64,000 bases of DNA, taken from NCBI GenBank assembly GCA_036365515.1, contig CM070873.1, forward strand, positions 74,550,529 through 74,614,528. The letters run 5' to 3'. How positions within the stretch are numbered: position 1 is the first letter of the stretch; each line of letters begins with the position of its first letter. Positions 31,170-41,320 of the stretch are shown one piece after another. The notes under the pieces were generated by a model. The model was not told where the DNA came from, searched no databases, and was given only the letters and a program-made list of their open reading frames with translations. The position numbers were made by a program, and so were the translations under genes. This DNA comes from Torymus aiolomorphi. Taxonomy: Eukaryota > Arthropoda > Insecta > Hymenoptera > Torymidae.

Positions 31170-33415
31170 AAAAGGCTTATTTCTCAAAATTGGAATACAA
31201 GTGTTTCTGAAGTCGCTGATCACGACTTTGCTATCGGTGTTTCGAAATTCAAAATGGCGCATACAATATGGCGATTAAAAGTTGCAAAAGTGCTTAGAGT
31301 TGGCTAAAAATTGGTATGCAGGGGGGTTTCGAGGTCGCCGATCAACATTTTGCTATTATACTTTTGAAAATCCAAATGACGGATCCGATATGGCGGTTAA
31401 AAATTCGAAAAAAAGGTTAGCTTTTGTTTTACTTTGGTATACAGAGGTTTTCGAGGTCGCTGATCAATTTTTTCTATTAGACTTTCAAAATTCTTAATGG
31501 CGGATCCAATATGGTAGTTAAAATTTCGAAAGAAGCTTAGATTGTTCTCAAAATTGGAATTCAGAGGTTTTGAAGTCGCTGATCACGATTTTGCTACAAG
31601 ACTTTACAAATTCAAAATGGCGGATTGGATTTGACGGTTAAAATTTCGCAAAAAGCTTAGATTATACTGAAAATTGGTATACAGGGATATTCAACATCGC
31701 TGATCCAGATTTTTTTATCGGACTATCGAAAATCAAAATGGTGGATCCAATATGGGGGTTAAAATTTCGGAGAAAGCTTAGATTTGGTTCAAAATCGGTA
31801 TAGAGGCGATTTCGAGGTCGCTGATCACGATCTTGCTATCAGACTTCTGAAATTCAAAACGGCGGTAAAAAATTAGATTATACTGAAAATTGGTATACAG
31901 GGATATTCAACATCGCTGATCCAGATTGTTTTATCGGACTATCAAAAATCAAAATAGTGGATCCAATATGGGGGTTAAAATTTCGGAGAAAGCTTAGATT
32001 TTGTTTAAAATTGGTATACAGGGGTTTTCGAGGTCGCTGATCAAGTTTTTCCATTAGACTTTCGACATACGAAATAGCGAATCAAATATGGCGGCCAAAA
32101 TCTTTGGAATGAAGCTTAGGTTTTGCTTGAACTTTGTATACCCGAGTATTCGAGGTCGCGGATCACGATTTTGTTATCAGACTTCCAAATTCTTAATTGA
32201 AAATCCAGTATGGTTGTTAAAATTTCGCAAAAAGCTTAGGTTTTTCTCAAAATTGGAATTCAGAGGTTTCGAAGTGGCTGATCACAATTTGGCTATTAGA
32301 CTTCCGAAATTCAAAATGGCCGATCCAATATGGCGGATGAAACTTTGGAAAAAGCATAGATTATGCTGAAAATTGGTGAACAGGGATATTCAAGATCGCT
32401 GATCAAGTTTTTCTATTAGACTTTCGAAATACAAAATGGCGGATCCAATATGGCTGCCAAAAAATTACGGAGGAAGCTTAGATTTTGCTTAAAGTTTGTA
32501 TACGGGAGTTTTCGATGTCGCTGATTACGATTTTTCTATTGGACTATCGAAAATCAAAATGGTGGATTCAATATGGCGGTTACAATTTCGGAGAACGTTT
32601 AGAGTTGGTTCAGAATCGGTATAGAGGCGATTTCGAGGTCGCTCATCACGACCTTGCTATGAGACTTCGGAAATTCAAAATTAGAAAAACGCTTAGAGTT
32701 GGCTTAAAGTTTGTATACGGGAGTTTTAGAGGTCGTTGATCACGATTTTGCTATCAGACTTTCTTAATGACGGATCCAATATGGTGTCTGGAAATTCGAA
32801 AAAAGCTTAGGTTTTTCTCAAACTTGGAATTCGGAGATTTCAGAGACGCATCACAATTATGCTATCAGACTTTCGACATTCAGAATGGCTGATTCAATAT
32901 GGCGGTTGATAGTGCGAAAAAAGCTTAAATTTAGCCCAAAATTGTAACACATGGATTTTCGAGGTCACTGTTCACGCTCTTGCTATCAGACTTTTGAAAT
33001 TCAAAATAATGGTATCAAGTTCGAAGGAAGCTTAAATTTTGCTTAAAATTTGTATATTAAGGTTTTCACGACACTGATCATTATCTTACTATCAGATTTT
33101 CAAAATTCGAAATGGTAGATCCAATATGGCGATTGAAAGTTCGGAAAACGTTTAGATTTTGCTGAAAATTGGTATGCAGGATCTTTTGATGTCGCTGATC
33201 ACGATCTTGCTATCAGACTTCCGAAATTCAAAAGGTCGGTCAAAAGTGCCAAGGAAGCTTAGATTTTGCTTAAAATTTGTATACAGTGGTTTTCGAGATC
33301 ACTAATCAGAATCTTACTATAAGGCGTTCGAAATTTAAACTAGCGGATCCACTATGACCGTCAAAAGTTCAAAAAAAGCTTAAATTTTTTTGAAAATTGG
33401 TTATGTAATACTCTA
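31170..33415. repeat. about 121 bp tandem satellite, roughly 18 copies
   Basis: The marker CGCTGATCACGATTTTGCTA recurs at 119-122 bp spacing (31214, 31336, 31458, 31577 and onward). Each unit also has AAATGGCGGATCCAATATGG and AAAAAGCTTAGATTTTGCT-like segments. Copies are diverged, with truncated units near 31860 and 32680. Open frames here only reflect the unit length being close to a multiple of three. Confidence 0.93.
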
Positions 33416-33480
33416 GTTTAAACTATTTCTTTTAATCTTAGAATGAAAACTAATAAATCAACAGTTCAGCAACTTATGAA

Positions 33481-33600
33481 TGGGGGGTTGGCGAGCAGAG
33501 CGAGCAAGGGGGATACCCCCTAGTATATATATAATATATATATATATGTACTAGGGGGGTACCCCCCTGCTCGCTCCGCTCGCCAACCCCCCATTAGTAA
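33481..33600. repeat. two facing Helitron-like 3' ends
   Basis: A plus-strand end (GCGAGC, then GGGGGATACCCCC hairpin, then CTAG at 33520-33523) faces a minus-strand end (CTAG at 33551-33554, then the GGGGGGTACCCCCC hairpin). A short AT run lies between. A GC hairpin followed by CTRR and T is the Helitron 3' signature. Confidence 0.6.
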
Positions 33601-33699
33601 GTGGACTTTTTATTTATCAGTTTTTATTCTAAAATTAAAAAAAATAGTAGAGATTATTATATAGATATTATTAAAAATAAGTAAGGATCATAAGTCTTT

Positions 33700-34290
33700 A
33701 TCTAAAAAAAAATTTAACATACGAGCATAGGCATTACAGTTTCTAGGAGTGAGGCTATGTGACGTTTTCGACCCTGAAATCAAAGATTAAGTACAAATAA
33801 CTTTCTGTACGGTATGTGGAAAAATTGTATATTGCCTTCGGTAGCAATGAGGACCACTAACGCACGCGAGTTGGCCTTCGCTTCGCTTGATCCTGAAATT
33901 ATGGATAAGCACAAATAACTTTCTGTACGACATATGAAGAAAGTGTATATCTCTAGATAAAGCTAATATATGGGCTGAACAGTGACAGAGACTCTATATA
34001 ATATATAGAGATATAAAAAGTCTATCTTCTCCACGCCACCCAAGAGGTAGATAGATAGGCGCGTTCTTTTATAGAGGTTTCCCCCTTTTTTACTATCTTT
34101 GAATTCATTTTCCATTAAATATGTCATTTTTTGTTTTCGTAATAAAAAGTTAGTAAAAAAAGGCCTATTCCTTTATTAAAAAAACTGTATAATTTTCAAG
34201 TATTACTTTTATTCTATTAAATAAACATATGTTATATTTATAAACATTTTTATAGTTATTTAAATAACATAAATTTTAAGCTTGAAAGTC
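33700..34290. repeat. left inverted arm around the Helitron region
   Basis: Matches 39930-39993 plus 45195-45565 in reverse orientation; the copia insertion splits the partner. Shared segments include CGAGCATAGG, GTGACGTTTTCGACCCTGAA, the core GTCTATCTT..CCACGCCACCC (34020-34040) and AAACATATGTTATATTTA. Confidence 0.82.
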
Positions 34291-34319
34291 ATTCAAAGCT
34301 TTTGAACTTCATATTGATT

Positions 34320-34885
34320 TCAAAGGTCGCTCAAACTATGATGCTAAAAATATTAATTATGAAGGTCGCTGAAAGCAGACCGAAACTTAAATCGGAACCG
34401 TTGTTGAATTATAAAAGTAGATCGATTTTGAAGGTTAAGCAAAAGATCAGTTTGTAAGTCATTGAAAATATATTAATTTTAAAGGTTGTTGAAAGCTAAT
34501 CAATTTTGGAGGTCTGAATACTGACGTGTATATGTCAGACCTATTTTGAAGGTCGTTGATAGCAGACCGATTTTTGAAAGCTAATCAATTTTGGAGGTCT
34601 GATAGCAGACCGATTTTGAAGGTCGTTGATAGCAGACCGATTTTGGAGGTCGCTGATAGCAGACCGATTTTGAAGGTCGCTGGTAACAGACTGGTTTTGA
34701 AGATCGTTGATAGGAGACTAATTTTAAAGGTCGCTGATAGCAGACCGATTTTAAAAACATTTTTTAATAATGTCGTTGATAGCAGACCAATTAAGATATT
34801 TTTTAATACATTTTTTTTTAATTTAAAAGTCGATAAAAGTAGACCAATTTTGAAGGTAGCTGAAAGCAGACCAATTATCTACTAA
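34320..34885. repeat. 27 bp minisatellite
   Basis: The unit GAAGGTCGCTGATAGCAGAC followed by CGATTTT recurs with substitutions about 15 times. The Arg-Pro-Ile-Leu-Lys-Val repeat protein it encodes in one frame is an artefact of the 27 bp period. Confidence 0.88.
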
Positions 34886-35430
34886 GATTTTCAATTAGAT
34901 TTTTTATATAATTTAAATTATATTCTTTCAATGATTCCTCTAAATATTCATTATACTTATTTGTTTCTTTTACATTTTCTTCTATTTTTGTATTTAATTC
35001 GGACAGTCGATTTTCTTCTTCCAATGTATACACTTCTACATATTTTTTTTTCTGGATCCCATAATACTGGAAATTCTGTTTTATTTTGGTTTAAATGATT
35101 ATTGTATTCATCTATTAAATTGTTCATATAATTATTGTCCTCGTGGTCATGTTCTAACAACTGTTTATTTAAATCGTCTAAAATTTGAGCTTGTTCAATG
35201 TATTGGTTTTACATCACCTTGGTCTGCCATGTTTTTTAATTTAATATACCTTGAATTAATATAAATATTATATTATAAAATAATTTGTAATTTTATTACA
35301 TAATAAATATAAGAATAATGATAATTGTTCATCAAAAATTTCTTGCCACACAATATTGATAATTTCCTCTGTATTTTCTGAATCATTTTGAATAAATATA
35401 TTATTAGGATTCGTACATCTATAGTCTAGT
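34886..35430 (-). other. region 3' of the Helitron helicase
   Basis: Minus-strand frame of 67 codons (34957-35160) reads as Asn/Lys-rich charged protein with no motif I recognise. It could be a decayed continuation of the Helitron protein. Otherwise AT-rich. Confidence 0.3.
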
Positions 35431-36029
35431 TATCTTTAATCACGTTCCATTGCATAAACCATCATTTATACTTAAGTTTCTTATTAACATTACTATCACA
35501 TTAATTTTCAGATTTAATTTATGTGGAGGTAAATCTTCACGAATATTATGCAAATATTCAATAGGAAAATTTATGTAAATATTATCATCTGATAGATCAA
35601 TACCTTTATATGAGCAGTATCTATACTATAATAAGTCATTTCATCACTATCGATCAATTTTAATATTTTATTATTCAGAATAGTTGAATCTTCATTATGA
35701 GACGTTAAAATGACACTATTCATAGATAAATTATAATTTATATTTTTATATATTTTCAAACAAATATCGTCAGTTTTCCAACTGTTTGGTACTTTGAATG
35801 GATTAATTATTCCCTCTCCAATATCTAATTAAAATGAAGCGAATTTTTCATTGTTAGAACGAATATTTTTTTTAACTTCATTATATTGAAAAGTGGCCAA
35901 TTATCTGAATATTTTATTGTTTCTTGTATAATTGTGTTTCTACAACCGTTTGTAATAACTGGAAGAATTTGCCGAAAATCTCCTCCTAATACAATTAACT
36001 TCCCCCAAAATGGTAAATCAAGGAACGCG

Positions 36030-36735
36030 GGAGCGTTCCGAAGGCAAGTATAGAAGAGCCTTAGGATGACCGCGTGATGATATACATTGAAATGGATGTA
36101 CGAGAAATTCTATGAGCTTTTACACCTATTGCACTAGTTTTAACTATATAACATATCGCTCTTAATCGAAAGCCATTTCATTGCACTACTCAAATCAAAA
36201 GATTTTATTTAAAAAGATTATCTCATTCAAAAGATATAAGGGACTGAATTTTTTTTTGTCGGCTTTCCGATTTCTTAACTTTCTCCATGGTAGTCAGCCT
36301 CGCATCCGGTTTTTCCCGACTTCCTGTGACGTCATATATGTTTTGTATATATACGCAGATACAATCACCCGGAATTAATGACCATGAAGAGTTAAGCAGT
36401 GATAATGGCCGTATAATAATAAAGAAAGACAAGAGAAAGAGAAAGATAAAAATATAGATAGAGAGAGAGGGAGAGAAGAAGAGACATAAACATATGTATA
36501 TTTTTTATTATATACAGTATATATGTTATTACTACATAACCTCTCCCTATGTATATACCTCTATATATGTATATACACATACATATAAACCTAAACATAA
36601 TATCTGTGGCTTCCCGGAATAACGACCTAACCCATTTGTACGTGTTTCCGAGAAATCGACGTTTTAAAATTTTGTCATGACACTTCATATGTAAGATCGA
36701 ATTGCGCGAGATGAGTCATAAAAATTTAGACTTTT
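36030..36735. other. left part of the insertion splitting the helicase
   Basis: Low-complexity and AT-rich sequence, with GA-rich and TATATACA-rich runs near 36420-36590. No gene is supported. Confidence 0.4.
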
Positions 36736-36739
36736 ACAA

Positions 36740-36960
36740 AGGTATAGAGTACTCGGCTCGGACCTCGGCTTTACCTCGACTGGGACCTCGGCTTGGACCT
36801 CGGCTTTACCTCGGCTCGGACCTCAGCTCCAGCCCCGGATTTGCCGCGGCTCGAGCCGAGGTACAGCCGAGGTGCTGCCGAGGCTAATCCGAGGCACACC
36901 CGCGGCTAGCTTCAGGTGAATTCGAGGCTCATCCGAACTGTACCCGAGGAACTCGAGGTA
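36740..36960. repeat. GC-rich CCGAGG / CCTCGG block
   Basis: Short units such as GGACCTCGGCTTTACCTCGG on the left switch to the inverse CCGAGG on the right at about 36850, forming an imperfect inverted repeat. Composition differs sharply from its neighbours. Confidence 0.75.
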
Positions 36961-38715
36961 AAGCCTTCGGGGTAGCCGAAGATGATGTCTAGGTGGTGCG
37001 CTCCGTAGCGTTTTACCTCTAGCTATTGGAACGCATCGAATGCGTGGTCTAGGTCTTTGAGGTGGCCGATGATGGAGTCTAGGTAGTGCGCTCCGTAGTT
37101 TTTTGTGATTAGATCTCAGGGTGCATCTAATACGTGGTCCAGGTGTTCGGGGTAACCGATGATGACGTCTAGGTCGTGCGCTTCGTAGTTTTTTACCTCT
37201 AGGTATTGGAACGCATCGAATGCGTGGTCTAGGTCTTTAGGGTGGCCGATGATGGAGTCTAGGTTGTGTGCTCCGTAGTTTTTTGCGATTAGATCTCAGG
37301 GTGCATCTAATACGTGGTCCAGGTGTTCGGGGTAGCCGATGATGATGTCTAGGTGGTGCGCACCGTAGTTTTTTGCATTTAGATGTCACGGCGCATCTAA
37401 TAGGAGGTCCAGGTGTTCGGGGTAGCCGAACATGATGTCTACGTGGTGCGCACCGTAGTTTTTTGCATTTATATGTCAGCGCGCATTTTACAGGAAGTCT
37501 AAGTGTTCGAGGTAGCCGATGACGATGCCTAGGTGGTGCGCTTCGTAGTTTTTTACCTCTAGGTATTGGAACGCATCGAATGCGTGGTCTAGGTCTTTGG
37601 GTGGCCGATGACGGAGTCTAGGTTGTGCGCTCCGTAGTTTTTTGCGATTAGATCTCAGGGTGCATCTAATACGTGGTCCAGGTGTTCGGGGTAGCCGATA
37701 ATGATGTCTACGTGGTGCGCACCGTAGTTTTTTGCATTTATATGTCAGCGCGCATTTTACAGGAAGTCTAGGTGTTCGAGGTAGCCGATGACGATGCCTA
37801 GGTGGTGCGCTTCGTAGTTTTTTACCTCTAGGTATTGGAACGCATCGAATGCGTGGTCTAGGTCTTTGGGGTGGCCGATGACGGAGTCTAGGTTGTGCGC
37901 TCCGTAGTTTTTTGCGATTAGATCTCAGGGTGCATCTAATACGTGGTCCAGGTGTTCGGGGTAGCCGATAATGATATCTAGGTGGTGCGCACCGTAGCTT
38001 TTTGCATTTATATGTCAGGGCGAATTTTACAGGAAGTCCAGGTGTTCGAGGTAGCCGATGACGATGTCTAGGTGGTGCGCTCCGTAGTTTTTTGCATTTA
38101 GATGTCAGGGCGGATGTAATAGGAGGTCCAGGTATTCGAGGTAGCCGATGACGATGTCTTGGTGGTGCGCTCCGTAGTTTTTACCTCTAGGTATTGGAAC
38201 GCATCGAATGCGTGGTCTTTGGGGTGGCCGATGACAGAGTCTAGGTTGTGCGCTCCGTAGGTTTTTGCGATTAGATCTCAGGGTGCATCTAATACGTGGT
38301 CCAGGTGTTCAGGGTAGCCGAGGATGATGTCTAGGTGGTGCGCACCGTAGCTTTTTGCATTTATATGTCAGGTCGTATTTTACAGGAAGTCCAGGTGTTC
38401 TAGGTAGCCGAGGATGATGTCTAGGTGGTGCCCACCGTAGTTTTTTGCATTTATATGTCAGTGCGCATTTTACAGGAATTCTAGGTGTTCGAGGTAGTCG
38501 ATGACGATGTCTAGGTGGTGCGCTTCGTAGTTTTTTACCTCTAGATATGGGAACGCATCGAATGCGTGGTCTAGGTCTTTGGGGTGGCCGATAATGGAGT
38601 CTAGGTTGTGCGGTCCGTAATTTTTTGCGTTTAGATCTCAGGGTGCATCTAATACGTGGTCCAGGTGTTCGGGGTAGTCGATGAGGTACGCACCGTAGCT
38701 TTTTGCATTTATATG
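36961..38715. repeat. 90 bp satellite with alternating monomer types
   Basis: The marker CCGTAGTTTTTTG recurs every 90 bp (37094, 37184, 37274, 37364 and on) for about 19 monomers. At least three types are recognisable by the start of the unit: ACCTCTAGGTATTGGAACGC, GATTAGATCTCAGGGTGCAT and CATTTATATGTCAGCGCGCA. They recur in repeating order, so there is a higher-order structure. Confidence 0.93.
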
Positions 38716-39993
38716 AGAAATTCTCAGGAACTTTTACTTTTATGTCACTCTTTTTCTAAGCAATTTATTGCTGCTATTAGCAATGCGTGAAGCACATGAA
38801 CCAGACAGGGTGTAAAAGCTTCAATTTTTACGTAGAAAACCAGTCCTGTAAACCATATTAGTGTGCCACGCTTGCCCAATTCGGAGCATATAAAAAACTG
38901 TCGAAAAAGGTCTACTTTTGAAAAGTTGAGTAATTTTCTCTTATCAGAGTCTAATTTTAAAATTGCACTTTCCAAACTTTCTAAATCAAAAGGTAATTTT
39001 AATGTTTTATGACTTGTCATTCCTTTTGGTAATAGTATTGGCGCAATACCAGTCCAAGCCATTGATAAAATTTTTTTTTCTTTAGACAAAAAGTAAAAAT
39101 TTTAAGGTTTTGTATAAAAATGTCTTACCTGAACCACCAGGACCGTCTATAAAATGAATCTTATGTTCATTATTTAATAATTTCTCAAAAATATACTTTT
39201 GTTCTAAATTTAGTTGAGTACACATGTTACTAGACATTTCTTCACAGAATAAAATTTCAGTCTATTAACTTCATTACATTCAATTTTTAAGATTTTATTT
39301 GGTTCAGGCAATCCTAAATCTATATATGATTTTTGTTTAATGATAATATTTCATTTATTTGTATGAGGGCATTGTTTAATTTATCATCTTTAAAATCTTC
39401 TGTGAAAAAGTTATTAAATTCCTTCCACATATTATTACCATTAATATTTTCAGATAGTAAATACCAAGCAAAAAATTGACGTAGTTGATGTCCTAACATA
39501 AAGTCACAAGCTTCTTTAGAAATATTTTTTATTTGTAAGTCATCATCACCAAACCCATTTTTATTACTATTTCTCTGTTATGTGTTATATGTTATTTTTT
39601 CATACGTTCGTAAATCTTGAAACGAAATTGCACCTTTAACACGATTTAAAATTAATTTTAAATGAAATCGTTCAACATCCTTTGGAGAAACAATATTTAA
39701 ACGACCTATTATATAATTTTCTTGATTTTGTTTTCGTTTGATCCAACATTTATTTTTAAAGTTGTAATATTTAGGTATATTAACATATTTTATATTCCTT
39801 GCATAATTATCTTTTTTATTTAAATCAAACCATGCTGTTAATGTTGTTTTATAATTTTCTAAAGCTTCAGTCTCGTTATTTTCTTCAAAAATAATTCTTT
39901 GTTGATTTTCTGTATGATTTTCTGTATGAAAAATTTATGTTAATTAAATAACTATAAATATGTTTAAAAATATAACATATGTTTATTTAATAG

Positions 39994-40323
39994 TGTTGAG
40001 GTTAGGATAATTAATAGTATTGAGGTTTGTGGTAAATTAAGAAACCATTATTTAATAGAGAGAGGTAAATATAAAGTTTATTGAGGTGGCAAAAACGCCA
40101 GTCGGCACGTCCGACTTACATCGCAGTTGAATAGCGAGAGAGTAAGAAACATTCTAAGTGCGCTACACTGCTCTCGCGTCTCACGCAACTCTCATACAGA
40201 CATACTGGAGTGGGGAGACACTCATGTGTGTGTTTTGTCCGCCGTCGCTTGGCAGACGCGCATACCATTGTATCTATCCTCGCGTACAGCGCGCTGCATG
40301 TTGAAACATTCACATTTCCAACA
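39994..40323 (-). repeat. copia 3' LTR
   Basis: 330 bp, highly similar to 44862-45194. Confidence 0.93.
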
Positions 40324-41320
40324 CGCCTCCTTGAATTTTCAACATTATAATTAAATGTTCATTCTTTCATTCAGTCATACAGTAATTTTAAGTATCACAT
40401 CGTTAATAGATTTCTTTTATTTCAAATCACTCTCAACGCTTTTCTATTTTTCAAAAACTTCGTCTTATCTAAACTCTTTGTTAACATATCAGCTAGATTA
40501 AATTCTAAGTTTATTTTTACAACATCAATTATTTTCGTAGTTTTCATTAACGTAGTGATACTGCACTTCAATGTGCTTTGAGTTTTTTGTAAAATTACCA
40601 AATTTTGCGATTGCAATTGCGCCTGAGTTATAATAATAAATTTTTAATGAACAAGATTTCTGTCACTGCTTCGGACGTAGCAGTATATTCTGCAAAAGTA
40701 GAACATTTTGTTACTGTACTTTGTTTATGCGTTTTCCAAAAAATTAAATTTCCATATAATCTAATTACAAAACCTGTTGTAGATTTTCTATCTACATTAT
40801 CTCCTGCATAGTCAGAATCTACCATACAATCTAATACTTCGCTGTTAACATTATCATAGTACGTTAGCTTTAAATCTTTAGTCTTAAATAAGTATTTCAA
40901 AATTCTCAATGCATATTTAAAGTGTCTTTGGTCATAACAACTTCGGTAACGACTTAAATAATTAACGCTATATGTTATATCTGGCCTTGTGCCTGTACTG
41001 ATATATAATAATTCGCCGATTAAATTTCTTGTATTTTATTCTTTCATCTATTTCATTTGCTTGTTCTAATTTTAGATTACTCTCCATTGGAGTATCGTAT
41101 AATTTTGCATTTTCCAGGTTGTATTCTATAGTCAAATATTCGATATATTTCGTTTGACTTAAAGTCATTTTACTTCTGTCTTCACTATATTCAATATCGA
41201 TGCCAATATATTGTTTAATTTTGCCCAAATCTTTCATTATAAACCTTTCCATTAAACTTGCTTTTACTTTGTTTATTTTATTTTTGTCTTTGCAACAAAT
41301 CAAGAGATCATCTGCAAAAA
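40324..41320 (-). pseudogene. copia RT C-terminus and RNase H
   Basis: Minus-strand pieces 41303-40968, 40909-40628 and 40616-40422 continue the polyprotein. The first holds the RT tail (MKDLGKIKQYIGIDIEY, SQTKYIEYL). The second holds RNase H (CMVDSDYAGDNVDRKSTTGF, FWKTHKQSTVTKCSTFAEY). The third holds the final block (NLADMLTKSLDK). Frame changes near 41310, 40940 and 40620 separate them. The YVDD-equivalent box lies at the break near 41320-41300, as FADDLL in another frame. Confidence 0.85.

Larger units (their letters stand above)
35431..39930 (-). pseudogene. Helitron Pif1-type helicase, broken, split by a satellite insertion
   Basis: Read on the minus strand from 39930 down: the conserved linker before the helicase (TLTAWFDL, IIGRLNIVSPKDVERF, GAISFQDLRTYE; about 39880-39600), then LRQFFAWYLLSE (about 39500), Walker A FIDGPGGSGK at about 39130 beside an intron-like donor, then AWTGIAPILLPKGMTSH at about 39050. 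After the insertion (about 36030-38720) come LIVLGGDFRQILPVITNG (about 35990-35940), a NNKIL..IDSDEMTYYSID block (about 35640-35590) and the C-terminal LPPHKL..NDGLCNGT (about 35530-35440). Several stops and shifts are present. No Rep (rolling-circle nuclease) domain is found. The helicase would have unwound DNA during rolling-circle transposition. Confidence 0.85.

Noticed and set aside
32088..32739. Two open frames of 84-93 codons
   Set aside because: They are satellite units in frame by chance.
34556..34885. Repeat protein with Arg-Pro-Ile-Leu-Lys-Val units
   Set aside because: A 27 bp minisatellite keeps one frame open by chance; it has no start context or domain.
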